DNA of 37,686 nt, taken from contig JAIPFV010000017.1 of assembly GCA_021736475.1 (NCBI GenBank), positions 1-37,686 on the forward strand, written 5' to 3'. This stretch comes from Spirochaetia bacterium. Lineage in GTDB: Bacteria; Spirochaetota; Spirochaetia; DSM-16054; Sediminispirochaetaceae. Position numbers and translations under genes: made by a program. Numbering within the stretch: the stretch's first letter is position 1; each line of letters starts with the position of its first letter. Shown here piece after piece: positions 1 through 8,999 of this stretch. The notes beneath the pieces were generated by a model. The model did no database searches and was not told the origin of the DNA. It saw only the letters and a program-made list of their open reading frames with translations.

Positions 1-2
1 TG

Positions 3-605
3 AAGAAGATACTCTTCTCCCGTGAATTTCTTATAGTAGCTTTGGGAATGTTCGGCGGAACATTTGCGGGCTTGCTGATTGTGGGAAACCTGAAACCGCT
101 GCTGCTGGCTACCAATGTGCCGGAGTTTCAGGCAACCCTTGCGGTCTCTCTGTTTGCGGTGGGAAATGCCACCGGACGGGTTGTGTGGGGTAACCTTTTC
201 GACCGCCTCGGTCCCCGGCGCACTATTACGGTTTCACTGGCATCCCTCGGAGTGGGCCTGGTGCTGCTGATGCTGCCCCTGCCCTCACCGCTTCTATTGG
301 CGGTAGTTCTATTGGTTGGCACGGGGTTCGGCAGCTGCTTTTCGGTGTATGCCCTTTCAACCGAATCCATATTCGGCATTGACGCCTTTTCCACGGTGTA
401 TCCGATGGTGTTTCTCGGCTACGGTGTGGCTGCGTTAATCGGTCCGGTAGTAGGCGGCATTATTGCCGACAGCGCCGGTAGTTTTATACCGGCAATTATT
501 TTGTCGGCTGTAGTGATAGTTGGCGCACTGGCTGCGGTCGGCCTGCTGTATACCTCGGCATCGTCGCGGAGCAGCTCTCCCAAGCACATACTGCAGGGAA
601 ACTAA
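3..605 (+). CDS. MFS transporter, C-terminal part (5' end outside window)
   Basis: The reading frame is open from base 3, so the N-terminal half lies outside the window. About 200 residues are visible. They form about six hydrophobic helices, roughly the C-terminal half of a 12-helix major facilitator permease. The loop GNLFDRLGPRRT matches the MFS signature between helices 2-3 and 8-9 (G-x3-D-R-x-G-R/P-R). Glycine-rich helices such as GYGVAALIGPVVGG resemble the oxalate/formate antiporter-like group, but the substrate cannot be read from this part. The tail after the last helix is short, polar and serine-rich. The stop is TAA at 603-605. The next gene converges on it from the other strand, and I see no clear terminator between them. 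Confidence 0.85.
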   Translation, partial: KKILFSREFLIVALGMFGGTFAGLLIVGNLKPLLLATNVPEFQATLAVSLFAVGNATGRVVWGNLFDRLGPRRTITVSLASLGVGLVLLMLPLPSPLLLAVVLLVGTGFGSCFSVYALSTESIFGIDAFSTVYPMVFLGYGVAALIGPVVGGIIADSAGSFIPAIILSAVVIVGALAAVGLLYTSASSRSSSPKHILQGN

Positions 606-683
606 ATACTATATTCAGACTCAAACAGGGCTCACAGACTGCAAAAACGTTCAGTGATGCCCTCCGTTTGTACCACCCCGACT

Positions 684-1469
684 TTACTTAGATTCTAAAA
701 TATCACCCACCCCATTTAGTACAAGGTGCGGCCGGTAGGCGTAACGCTCGATGTGCTCGCGTTGAGTAACCCCGGATAAAACCAAAACTGTCTCTATCTC
801 AGATTCAATGCCGGCTATAACATCAGTATCCATTCTGTCACCGATTATTGCTGTTTCCTCACGCTTGCTTCCAAGGATTTTCAGGGCGTTGCGCATCATG
901 AGGGGATTCGGTTTCCCGATAAAATAGGCTTTGTTTTCGGTGGCCAATTCGATTGGTGATATCAGAGCTCCTGTGGCAGGAATTATTGCATCCTCCACCG
1001 GTCCGGTCAAATCGGGGTTTGTGCCGATCAAGCGGGCACCTTTCCGGACTAAATTCACTGCCTTCACCAGAGTTTCGAAGGTATAAGAGTGAGATTCACC
1101 AACCACCACAAAATCTGGATTCACATTGTTCATTGTAATACCGGCATCATAGAGTGCATTAATCAGACCCGCCTCGCCAATCACGTAGGCACTGGCCCCT
1201 GGATGTTGATTCTTAAGAAAGATTCCCGTTGCAAGGGCGCTGGTGTAAAAATGGTCTTCCGGAACATCCAACCCAAGCCGTTCAAGTTTCTGATGAAGCT
1301 CATGGGGCGAACGTTCCGAAGAGTTAGTAAGAAACAGGTATTTCTTCTTTTCCCGTTTCAACCAATCCACAAACTCACGTGCTCCCGGCAACAAACGGTC
1401 GCCATGATAGATAACCCCATCCATATCGCAAATATAGGCTTGTTTTGATAAAATTTTCTCCCTATCCAT
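684..1469 (-). CDS. HAD-IIA phosphatase, NagD-like
   Basis: A 261-residue cytoplasmic HAD-superfamily hydrolase of the IIA (NagD/PGP) type. Motif I is DMDGVIYHG with nucleophile D15 and acid D17. Motif II is TNSS, motif III is GKPNP, and motif IV is IGDRMDTD. The C2-type cap lies between motifs II and III. Length fits the family (250-275). Family members dephosphorylate small sugar or nucleoside monophosphates or 2-phosphoglycolate; the substrate here is unknown. AGGTG lies 5 nt before the ATG. It is the last gene of the minus-strand block, 34 bp after the GGDEF gene. TATACT lies in that gap, so it may have its own promoter. Confidence 0.88.
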   Translation of the reverse strand: MDREKILSKQAYICDMDGVIYHGDRLLPGAREFVDWLKREKKKYLFLTNSSERSPHELHQKLERLGLDVPEDHFYTSALATGIFLKNQHPGASAYVIGEAGLINALYDAGITMNNVNPDFVVVGESHSYTFETLVKAVNLVRKGARLIGTNPDLTGPVEDAIIPATGALISPIELATENKAYFIGKPNPLMMRNALKILGSKREETAIIGDRMDTDVIAGIESEIETVLVLSGVTQREHIERYAYRPHLVLNGVGDILESK

Positions 1470-1503
1470 GTTTCACCTACTCTTTTCTAATCAGTATAAC
1501 AGC

Positions 1504-3219
1504 TTATTCGGCTACGACTGCCCTGTCCCGGCCTTCCTCTTTAGCGCGGTAAAGTGCTGAGTCTGCCCGTTTCTGCAGGCTTTTGAGGTTTTCATCCGAG
1601 GCCGCCTCGGCTATGCCTATACTGGCCGTAATATTGCCCACCCGCCCGAAGTCGAAGCTCCGAATAGATGCAAGCAGCCGTTCGGCAAAGACTCGGGCAC
1701 TATCTGTGTCACTCCCATCCAGCAGGAGGGTAAACTCTTCCCCACCCCATCTGCAAAACACGTCGGTTCTTCGCACCGAGTGCCTAAGAATTTGGCCGAA
1801 TCCTTTTAGCACTTTGTCTCCGGCGGCATGGCCGTACGTATCGTTCACTTTCTTGAACTCATCTATATCCAGCATGAGAAAACTCACCGGCGCCCTTTTT
1901 CGTTCGCGCCCATTCATGAGAAAACTTGCCAGCTCTTCAAAGTTGCGGCGGTTCGGGAGTCCGGTTAAGTAGTCTTCTCCAGCCTGTTTCGCATCGGTAA
2001 TGTCTTGGACAGCCGCATAACAGCCAATTACTTTGCCCTGGCTGTTGTAGTGGGGCTCAAGATTTCCGCGGTAGGTCCGTTCTTCTTCGGTTGCAAGTTG
2101 TAACTCTACTTCGAAATTCACACTTTCGCCAGCCAATGCTCCATCGAGATATGGGCGTAACCGGATGTAGTTGTCCTGTCTTAATATGCTCTGAAGAGAT
2201 TTTCCTCGTATTTCTGAAACAGGCAGGCTTAACAGATCTTCGTGGGAGGCACTCACCTCGACATAACGATGGTCCGTATCAATATAGGCTATGGATATGG
2301 GAACTGCATCCAATAGTATCTGTCGCTTGCGAACCTCTTCGTCGAAGGATGCGGCATCGAAGAGCGCAGCAGCCAGAATGTCAGAGCTGAGCTCGATGAG
2401 CCGTTGGTCATCAACTGTGAAATTATGAGGGTTGGAGGAATAGACTTTAAGCACTCCATAGCATCGCCCCAGGTGAAGCAGCGGGGCGAGTATGGCCGAG
2501 CGAAAACCAATCTCCTCTGCCTTTTCTTTCAGTAGAATGCGCTCATCTTTCCGCGAATCCATGCAGTTTAGCGTCTCTTCAGTACGATAACAAAGACCGG
2601 ATATGCTTTGATCAATTCGCAGTCTGAGTCCTAGGTTTCCCTTCGCCCTACCCGACACAGCACGATATACCATGTCCTGTTCCTCTGGCTCCTCTACAAC
2701 CACCGCCTCAGCCCCCGTAATCTCCATGGCGACATCGGCTACCCGCTGGCGCACGGAATCGAGATTGAGCCCTTCGGAAGTTATCTCCTTGCTCACATGT
2801 TGAATCAGTTCGAGCTGCTCAGTATGTTGAAGCGTCTTGAGTTCTTCAGTGATCTCCCGCTGGAATGAAATAAAGTACTTCGGCTTATCTGAACCATCCT
2901 TATAGGGCACTATTCGCCATTCCACTATAAACGGAGTTCCGTTCTTTCGGTAATTGGTGACCTGCCCTTGGAATGCTTCGCCAGCCGCAAGAGCCTTACG
3001 GGCCCGGTCCAACACAGCCCGGTCGGTATCAGGGCCCTGCAGAAACCTGGGGCTGCGGCCACAAATCTCGCCCAACTCATAGCCGGTCATCTCTTCGAAG
3101 GCACAGTTCACATAGAGTATACGTGGTCCGGGTTCATTCAAGTCTGCATCCGTGATTATGACCGCCTCAGCCACTGATGAAAGCGCAGAAAGAAATATAT
3201 CATCGGGGAGTGATTCCAT
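1504..3219 (-). CDS. Diguanylate cyclase with LOV-like PAS, GAF and PAS domains
   Basis: A roughly 571-residue cytoplasmic sensor predicted to make cyclic di-GMP. Numbered from the upstream TTG at 3228, an N-terminal PAS (about 10-125) is clearly LOV-like (GRSPRFLQGPDTD, then NYRKNGTPF and FISFQREIT). A GAF (about 150-290), a second PAS (about 300-410) and a GGDEF domain (about 415-570) follow. The active site reads GGEEF, and an RxxD inhibitory site (RRTD) lies five residues before it. The photoactive LOV cysteine (GRNCRFLQ in the family) is proline here. Start choice: GAGG at 3230-3233 is 1 nt from the TTG at 3228, 7 nt from a TTG at 3222 and 10 nt from the ATG at 3219, so 3219 or 3222 is preferred. 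It follows the GH30 gene by about 70 bp and may be cotranscribed with the sugar operon. Confidence 0.88.
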   Translation of the reverse strand: MESLPDDIFLSALSSVAEAVIITDADLNEPGPRILYVNCAFEEMTGYELGEICGRSPRFLQGPDTDRAVLDRARKALAAGEAFQGQVTNYRKNGTPFIVEWRIVPYKDGSDKPKYFISFQREITEELKTLQHTEQLELIQHVSKEITSEGLNLDSVRQRVADVAMEITGAEAVVVEEPEEQDMVYRAVSGRAKGNLGLRLRIDQSISGLCYRTEETLNCMDSRKDERILLKEKAEEIGFRSAILAPLLHLGRCYGVLKVYSSNPHNFTVDDQRLIELSSDILAAALFDAASFDEEVRKRQILLDAVPISIAYIDTDHRYVEVSASHEDLLSLPVSEIRGKSLQSILRQDNYIRLRPYLDGALAGESVNFEVELQLATEEERTYRGNLEPHYNSQGKVIGCYAAVQDITDAKQAGEDYLTGLPNRRNFEELASFLMNGRERKRAPVSFLMLDIDEFKKVNDTYGHAAGDKVLKGFGQILRHSVRRTDVFCRWGGEEFTLLLDGSDTDSARVFAERLLASIRSFDFGRVGNITASIGIAEAASDENLKSLQKRADSALYRAKEEGRDRAVVAE

Positions 3220-3293
3220 CAAACTCAATCCTCTTTGATAAAATTACCATTGAAGCTGAGCATTTACAAGATTTTCTTTCTCCTCGTTTTTTG

Positions 3294-4691
3294 TTATGGA
3301 GAAAAGGTGCCTAACAGGGTCACTATGCTGTGAGCCGGCACTTCACACACCAGCTCTTTAGTTTCTGCTTTTTCTTTTAGTGTCCCCTCTTTTTGTATTC
3401 CCTCTTTTAGTAGCACCCGGGAATCTGTTTCAGACTCATTCATAATCACAATTGCCAATTCTTCATTCGGAGTAAGAAATGCGATATGATGCAGTCCTTC
3501 AGTAGGTTCTGCTTCACTTGAACCGATACGAATCGAGCCGGGGGGTACAAAACGGCTAAAATGTCCTATGTACCAATAGGAGCTGTTGTAATAGATCTCT
3601 CCAGCAGCGGTATCGGCAATAATCGGAGCATCGCAGTAGTTGCCCACATGGTTCGGACCACCCTGTTCATCAAGGACAATATTCCAATCAATCCACGCCT
3701 CTACCCAGTTGCGCATATCTCCAATGATGTTTCTGCCGTAGCGCTCACCGGTGAACCACTTCCCCACCTGCGGGCCGCCCTCCTGACAGCCTTCGGTAAA
3801 CACAAGATGCGTTTCGGGGAAGGCATTGTGCAGTCGGCTCAGGTTTCCAAACTCCTCAGAGACATACCAGTGGTGTCCTACTCCCCATATGTAACGAGCG
3901 GCCTCTTTGTCGGAGAGGACCTGCCGAGCTCGTTCAAAAACCAAATCCCGGTTATGGTCCCAAATCAGCAGCTTCAAGCCGGCAAAAGCGGAACCAGCAA
4001 CAGTTGGACCAAGGTAATCGCGCACAAAGTCCCGCTCTTCAGCGGCAGTGTACAGACAAGAGTCCCACACTTGTGTGGCCGCCGGCTCATTTTGCACGGT
4101 TATTGCATCTATTTGGATTCCCTGTGCCGCCATAGCTTGCAGATAGCGAATGTAATAGTTGGCCCAGACTTGGTGAAATTCCGGACGCAGTGTTCCCCCG
4201 CCGTTCATGTCTCCGTTGCTCTTCATCCATTCCGGCGGGCTCCAGGGCGAGGCAAGCAGGAAGAGCGGGCGATCGGCAATAGTCTGAGCCTGATGAATAG
4301 TAGGTAGTACCCAGCGTGTTTCTCTGGATATATCGAAGGTCTTGAGCTGCGTATCATGGGACTCTACATAGTTGTAGTTCTCTAAACTGAAATCACATGA
4401 ATTGATATGAACCCTGCCCAGCTGATAGCAATTACCGCCGCGGGGAGAGTAATAGGCCTGCAGCACGTTATCGCGCATGTCCTTCGGCACACGGCTCAGT
4501 GTGTAAGCGGCAGCCTCCGTAATTGCACCCCCGAACCCACGAACAGTTTGGTACCTTTCTTCAGGAGTAATTTTTATCTCACAATTCGTTTTCTCTCGGC
4601 TTGGAAATGCGTGCCCAATATCCTCTATTCGCTCGCCAGTTTCTAAACTCGTTCGAAATATCTGTAACAATCCGGTACCCCCTATAACCAT
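3294..4691 (-). CDS. GH30 family glycoside hydrolase (glucosylceramidase-like), cytoplasmic
   Basis: A 465-residue retaining beta-glycosidase of the GH30_1 type (beta-glucosidase, glucosylceramidase or beta-1,6-glucanase relatives). RGFGGAITEAAA near residue 51 is the family's N-terminal signature. ASPWSPPEWMK is the TIM-barrel beta-3 segment. E202 (TVQNEP) is the acid/base and E300 (VFTEGCQE) the nucleophile. A C-terminal beta-sandwich ends the protein. There is no signal peptide, so it should act on imported oligosaccharides together with the upstream ABC transporter. Start: the ATG at 4691 has no good Shine-Dalgarno, but AGGGGG (4678-4683) lies 7 nt before an in-frame TTG at 4670. A 458-residue product is therefore equally likely. 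A 12-bp hairpin separates it from the binding-protein gene. Confidence 0.9.
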   Translation of the reverse strand: MVIGGTGLLQIFRTSLETGERIEDIGHAFPSREKTNCEIKITPEERYQTVRGFGGAITEAAAYTLSRVPKDMRDNVLQAYYSPRGGNCYQLGRVHINSCDFSLENYNYVESHDTQLKTFDISRETRWVLPTIHQAQTIADRPLFLLASPWSPPEWMKSNGDMNGGGTLRPEFHQVWANYYIRYLQAMAAQGIQIDAITVQNEPAATQVWDSCLYTAAEERDFVRDYLGPTVAGSAFAGLKLLIWDHNRDLVFERARQVLSDKEAARYIWGVGHHWYVSEEFGNLSRLHNAFPETHLVFTEGCQEGGPQVGKWFTGERYGRNIIGDMRNWVEAWIDWNIVLDEQGGPNHVGNYCDAPIIADTAAGEIYYNSSYWYIGHFSRFVPPGSIRIGSSEAEPTEGLHHIAFLTPNEELAIVIMNESETDSRVLLKEGIQKEGTLKEKAETKELVCEVPAHSIVTLLGTFSP

Positions 4692-4703
4692 TGCCTATAA
4701 CAG

Positions 4704-4731
4704 AGCCCCGCCGTTTTTTAACGGCAGGGCT
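4704..4731 (-). other. Intercistronic hairpin between binding-protein and GH30 genes
   Basis: A 12-bp stem (one G-U pair on the minus strand) closes an AAAA loop and sits 35 bp after the binding-protein stop codon. No U-tract follows, so it is not a standard intrinsic terminator. Similar hairpins after malE-type genes protect the upstream mRNA from 3' decay. A stabilising or attenuating role here is inference. Confidence 0.7.
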
Positions 4732-4766
4732 GTAAGTAAAACCTGAAAATTAAAATAGGCTTTTTC

Positions 4767-6050
4767 TTACTGCGCAGCAGCTAAAGCCCGATTCCATGTA
4801 CGATCAAGGGTCTGAATAATCTCGTCCTTTGTCACTTGTTCCGAGTAGTAGCTCTGCAGCAATTTCGCGGTTTCATCGGTAACTGCTCCCGGGAGGGACA
4901 GGTCAAGATACGCGTGTCCTTCGGCTACATAGTCCATTGCTTCCTCTACCCAGGGAAACACAGTATAGTCATGGAAATCCGCTACCGGATTAAACTTAAG
5001 CTCCTCAAACAATGCCGGGGAAGCCTCTTTATCCAGGAGGAAGTTAAGCAGTTCATAGGCGACATCCTTATTCTCGCTGGTTGGAGATACTGCCACGGAG
5101 GTTGAAGTAGCCAGGTTTATCATGGCCGCATCCGGATCATTGCTCACTGGGAGGGGTGCGACACCAAAGTTTATATCAGGATTCACTTTAAGAATAGATT
5201 CGGCCATCCATGGTCCCTGTACCCACATTGCCGCCTCTCCATTTGCAAAGGCGGTCGATCCCGCTACGCTTCCTACCTCGAAGGGACGCTCGGTTCCATT
5301 TGTCATTATAATATCGATTATCTCAAAGACCTGGTCCACGTCGGAGTATGATGCATCGCCGGTGTTCATATCTGCAACAAAGTCCGGATACTCCGAGTTT
5401 ACTACTCCCCCAAGGGACAGAGCCATCATAAGCTGGGGTATCCACGATTCCTGAAAGGCCAGCAAAAAGGGCGCCCTACCAGCTTTTTCTAGGCTTGCAA
5501 TTACTTTCTCCATCTCAGCAATTGTTCTGGGTGGTTTCAGATTATGCTCGGCAAATATATCTTTATTGTACAGATACCCCCAGGCAAGACTCTCCAAGGG
5601 AAGTGCTACAACCTTTGAGTCATAACTGACTGTTTTTCTAACCCCCTCAAAAAGATCATCTGCAAAGGGTTGATCCGACAAATCCGAAAGATAGCCGGCT
5701 TCATAAAAGGTAGGGATGTCGGCAATTGCATGTAATGTGTATAAATCCGGGGCATCATTGGAGGCCAGCCGGGTCTTCAGAATTTGGTCCGCCTGTTCAA
5801 CATTCGGCATTTCCAGCTTTATGCTTACATCGATGTTGTTCTCTTCTAGTTGCTGCCGGCTAAATTCTTCAAAATAATCCTCAAACTGCTCCTGAAACCG
5901 GGGAAAACTCATAAAAACCTTCAGTTTGACTTCTCTTGGTCCTTCTGCCTGGCTGCTCTGTTCCTTTTCACCAGCTGCAAAACTGTGCACAGCACCAAGG
6001 GCGAATAACAAAACCAGTCCTATAAAAAAGCTGCTTCCTCTTTTTCTCAT
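4767..6050 (-). CDS. ABC sugar transporter solute-binding protein
   Basis: A 427-residue family 1 extracellular binding protein for oligosaccharides. The N-terminus MRKRGSSFFIGLVLLFALG then HSFAAGEKE is a signal peptide with an AxA-like cleavage site and no lipobox cysteine. The GEKE start of the mature part is common in spirochaete binding proteins. The MalE-type fold is shown by segments such as FMSFPRFQEQFEDYF, LYTLHAIADIPTFYEAGYLSDL, YLYNKDIFAEHNLKPP and ANGEAAMWVQGPWMAES. AGGAGG (6058-6065 region) lies 7 nt before the ATG. It has its own promoter (6081-6109) carrying the motif also found before the permease genes. The partner permeases are at 10722-12508. No ATPase subunit is encoded in this operon. 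Confidence 0.92.
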   Translation of the reverse strand: MRKRGSSFFIGLVLLFALGAVHSFAAGEKEQSSQAEGPREVKLKVFMSFPRFQEQFEDYFEEFSRQQLEENNIDVSIKLEMPNVEQADQILKTRLASNDAPDLYTLHAIADIPTFYEAGYLSDLSDQPFADDLFEGVRKTVSYDSKVVALPLESLAWGYLYNKDIFAEHNLKPPRTIAEMEKVIASLEKAGRAPFLLAFQESWIPQLMMALSLGGVVNSEYPDFVADMNTGDASYSDVDQVFEIIDIIMTNGTERPFEVGSVAGSTAFANGEAAMWVQGPWMAESILKVNPDINFGVAPLPVSNDPDAAMINLATSTSVAVSPTSENKDVAYELLNFLLDKEASPALFEELKFNPVADFHDYTVFPWVEEAMDYVAEGHAYLDLSLPGAVTDETAKLLQSYYSEQVTKDEIIQTLDRTWNRALAAAQ

Positions 6051-6080
6051 GGCGTTAGCCTCCTTTCATAATCTGTTTCC

Positions 6081-6147
6081 GTTATAGCTCACAGCCTGCA
6101 GCCTGTCTTTTGTCAATATTAACACCGGGTATTGGATATAATTGATA
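6081..6147 (-). promoter_or_regulatory. Promoter and candidate YesN operator before the binding-protein gene
   Basis: Read on the minus strand: TATCAAT (6141-6147), 16 nt, TGTTAATATT (6115-6124), 4 nt, AAAGACA (6104-6110), 17 nt, TATAAC (6081-6086). The last two hexamers, AAGACA and TATAAC, form a 17-nt-spaced promoter with a start near 6074. The same elements with the same spacings occur before malF (12542-12608). The weak -35 box and the abutting upstream motif suggest activation by an AraC-type regulator. Confidence 0.7.
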
Positions 6148-6165
6148 CGACAGCTCCTCATAAAA

Positions 6166-7254
6166 CTATTTACGAAGTTGTCCCGGAGCACTACCAAAAT
6201 GCTTTTTGAATACCCGATAAAAGTAGGCAAGGTCGGAATATCCGGAAAGATACGCCGCCTCCTTAATTTCTATCTCTTCGTCTATAATCATATGCCGTGC
6301 CGCATCCATTCGTTTTCGGGTGATGTATTCATTGACTGTTTCCTGCTGAGTTTTTCGAAAGGTTCGGCTTAGATGCTCCTTGCTGACCAAAAACATTTTT
6401 GCAAGGGTTTCTAAAGAGATAGGTTCCTGAAAATAGTGGTCAATATGGTCTTTTACCATATCTGTATCCAGGTAATCCTTGAATCGTCGAGCCTCTTTGA
6501 TCAACTCGATTGCTTCAGCAGAAACCGCCGCAAGGGCATCAAACATCTCTGTATGATCCAGCTGGTCTATTTCGCGATCTCTAAATATACCCGGGTCGGG
6601 AGTTACCTCGCTTCGTATCACAAACTCTTCCAGAAGTAACAGATAGTCGTGAATAATTCGACTGCGTAAATCAGCATTCGGAAAGCCTTCGCTATGCGAG
6701 GCCAAGTAGTTCTGCAGATCATGCAGGGTTTCTGCTACACCGTCACTGTTCAGTTTTAACAGACAGGCAAATACCCGGCGTCTATGCCTCACATATTCAT
6801 CAAGTACTTCTCTATTCTGAAACAGTACCGGTGTTCGCATAGATACCGGTCCGCGGGTCCCGGCTTCGATTTCCGTCACACACTGCTGCAGTATATTGTT
6901 CAGCTCTATAGGATCGATAGGTTTAATTAAATAATCCAGGGCTTTCGACTTTAATGCCTGGCGCAGATAAGCAAAATCATCATACCCGCTCATCACTATT
7001 ATCTTAACAGCAGGAAATTCATGATGTATCGCTTTCAGCAACTCTATACCGTCAATCCCGGGCATTTTCATATCGGCAATAACAATATCCGCGGGAACCG
7101 ACCGCAGCAACTCTAATCCTGCATCGCCGTCATCCGCCTCGCCCGCAAGAGTAATCCCCAAATGCTCCCATTCGGTGAGAGTTTTTACCACCTCCCTGGA
7201 CCAAGGCTCATCGTCGATTATGATCATTCTGGCCATCATTGTACTGCTCCTCAT
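6166..7254 (-). CDS. YesN-type response regulator, receiver plus AraC DNA-binding domain
   Basis: A 362-residue two-component regulator. The N-terminal receiver shows the acidic pair IIIDDEP, the phospho-acceptor in VIADMKMPG, the switch serine in VMSGYDDF and the lysine in LIKPID. A middle region (about 130-255) is variable, as in other YesN proteins. The C-terminal AraC tandem helix-turn-helix runs from about 258 to the end (ISLETLAKMFLVSKEHLSR, then IEIKEAAYLSGYSDLAYFYR). It overlaps the yesM-type gene by ATGA, so kinase and regulator are translationally coupled. The obvious target is the surrounding operon, through the paired motifs at 6104-6147 and 12565-12608. A later ATG (MARMIII) is an alternative start. 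Confidence 0.92.
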   Translation of the reverse strand: MRSSTMMARMIIIDDEPWSREVVKTLTEWEHLGITLAGEADDGDAGLELLRSVPADIVIADMKMPGIDGIELLKAIHHEFPAVKIIVMSGYDDFAYLRQALKSKALDYLIKPIDPIELNNILQQCVTEIEAGTRGPVSMRTPVLFQNREVLDEYVRHRRRVFACLLKLNSDGVAETLHDLQNYLASHSEGFPNADLRSRIIHDYLLLLEEFVIRSEVTPDPGIFRDREIDQLDHTEMFDALAAVSAEAIELIKEARRFKDYLDTDMVKDHIDHYFQEPISLETLAKMFLVSKEHLSRTFRKTQQETVNEYITRKRMDAARHMIIDEEIEIKEAAYLSGYSDLAYFYRVFKKHFGSAPGQLRK

Positions 7255-8999
7255 GCCGTATTTTGCCCGTCTTTCGGCAGTACCACCACCACACGGGTTC
7301 CCCTGCCATGGGTACTAAAAACCCTAAGCCCGAATCTTTGTCCGAACTGAAGCTGCAAACGGGCATTTACATTGCGCAAGCCGATACTTCTGCGTGATTT
7401 CACCGTATCGGTATCATTTCTTAACTTATCCCTGAGAGCGCGCAGCTCCTCCGGCTTCATTCCCATGCCATTATCTTCAATAACAATTATGTGGCCCCTT
7501 CTCTGCACACAGCCATTGACGGTCACACGCCATTCATCTTTTTTATTTTGAAGCCCATGCTCGAATGCATTCTCCACAATTGGCTGTAAAATGAATTGGG
7601 GTATGGGAGTATTCAGCACTTTCGAATCAACCTCTACATTGACCTTGCATCTGCCGGAAAATCGGTGTTCCTGCACAAGCAAATAGTTTTTACTGTGGTT
7701 CAGTTCTTGGGAGAGTTTCACCAATTCATGCTGATACCCCACCGTATACCTAAACATATCTCCCACCGCCCGTGCGATTGTGTACACCTCCGGAACCCCC
7801 TTTGCTAAAGCCATTCCGCCCAAAAGGTTCAATGTGTTATTGAGAAAGTGGGGGTTTATCTGGGCCTGCAGTGCCATCAGATGGGCATCCTTCAGCTCTA
7901 TCTCCTGCTCATACTCTTTCTGCACCAGCACTTTCATTCGCTCCATCAGAGACTCATACCCTTCCTGTAACAGGCGTATTTCATCACGGTCCTGTCCCAA
8001 TATTTTATCAAAACTCGGGGTAGTGGCCTGGCGCATGCTCTCTGATAGCTCCACTATAGGCCGGCTGATTCGAAGGGAAAAGACGATAGAAAGCACAAGG
8101 GAGGCAGCCAGCAGCACGAATCCTGTAATTAAACCGACCGCGGCAGTATCCGATGCACTCCCGTTCACAAGCGAGAGGGGAACCGTTTTTGCAACCATCA
8201 ACCTCCCGCCGTCTACGGGCTGAAAAAACACCAAGTGGGAGGAGGTTCTCTTAACCGCCGTACGGTCGACAGCATCCCCCAGGCTTGAAAGGTGCTGCAT
8301 AATCGGTTTGGATATATCTTTCTTAGGATGTCCAATCAGAACCTCTAAATCATCATTCAGCAGAAATACAGAGGAATCTTCAGTCGAACCGAGAATTTCT
8401 AAAATCTTTTTCGAAAGAGATTCATCTACCCGGGCATAAAATACTCCCTGCAGACGCTGGTCCATAAAGCGGTTTACCGTATGAAGAGCGTACACTCGAC
8501 CATTTGCCAACCGAAGACTCAGCGAGATAGGATGCTCAAAAACGCCCTTCCATAAAGGACCCTCTGTCTTCGGATATGAGATATCCCCGCTACTTTTATT
8601 GTCGATTTTAGTTGCCTGTCCGGATATATGGCTGTAATAACTAAGTTGATCAACCAGGGCCGAATAGGAGTAATAAGATGCTGTTAATAATCTGCTCAAC
8701 TCAAGTTGTGCATTTCGGCTTGCTCCATCCGTAGGCTTTTCAAAATCTTCGTTAATCCTTACAAAGCTATCGTTTATTTGAAGGGAGTAGAAAAGGTCAT
8801 CAAACCTTAGCAGTACCTCTTCGAGATACTGTACAGCCCACCGGACTCGCGTTACATTCGCATCAATAATCTGTGTTTTTACTGAGGCCTTGGTGTTTTG
8901 TACAGCTATCCATGTAAGGGTAAGCACCGGGACCGTCGTAAGTAAAAGCATGAGCACGAGTAATCTGAACCGTAAGCTATGTCGGCGGACTATAGAAAT
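7251..8999 (-). CDS. YesM-type sensor histidine kinase, probable ATT start
   Basis: A membrane kinase of about 582 residues. It has an N-terminal helix, an extracytoplasmic sensor of about 250 residues, a second helix (VGLITGFVLLAASLVLSIV) and HAMP (SLRISRPIVELSESM). The LytS/YesM-type phosphoacceptor is AQINPHFLNNTLNLL, followed by an ATPase domain with VENAFEHG and IEDNGMGM. The first standard in-frame start is GTG at 8957, but it has no Shine-Dalgarno and falls inside the first membrane helix. The frame stays open to a TAG at 9009-9011 and encodes an arginine-rich SIVRRHSLRFRLL just before the helix, which is typical of this family. GGGGG at 9005-9009 is 5 nt from an ATT codon at 8997-8999. 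The true start is therefore probably ATT (or ATA at 8991-8993). Confidence 0.85.
   Translation of the reverse strand: MSIVRRHSLRFRLLVLMLLLTTVPVLTLTWIAVQNTKASVKTQIIDANVTRVRWAVQYLEEVLLRFDDLFYSLQINDSFVRINEDFEKPTDGASRNAQLELSRLLTASYYSYSALVDQLSYYSHISGQATKIDNKSSGDISYPKTEGPLWKGVFEHPISLSLRLANGRVYALHTVNRFMDQRLQGVFYARVDESLSKKILEILGSTEDSSVFLLNDDLEVLIGHPKKDISKPIMQHLSSLGDAVDRTAVKRTSSHLVFFQPVDGGRLMVAKTVPLSLVNGSASDTAAVGLITGFVLLAASLVLSIVFSLRISRPIVELSESMRQATTPSFDKILGQDRDEIRLLQEGYESLMERMKVLVQKEYEQEIELKDAHLMALQAQINPHFLNNTLNLLGGMALAKGVPEVYTIARAVGDMFRYTVGYQHELVKLSQELNHSKNYLLVQEHRFSGRCKVNVEVDSKVLNTPIPQFILQPIVENAFEHGLQNKKDEWRVTVNGCVQRRGHIIVIEDNGMGMKPEELRALRDKLRNDTDTVKSRRSIGLRNVNARLQLQFGQRFGLRVFSTHGRGTRVVVVLPKDGQNTA

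Noticed and set aside
3561-4307. Long plus-strand open frame opposite the GH30 gene (248 codons)
   Set aside because: It is antisense to a well-supported glycosidase with intact catalytic residues. No family or Shine-Dalgarno supports it.
4704-4731. Intrinsic terminator after the binding-protein gene
   Set aside because: The stem is good but no T-run follows it on the minus strand, so it is listed as an intercistronic hairpin.
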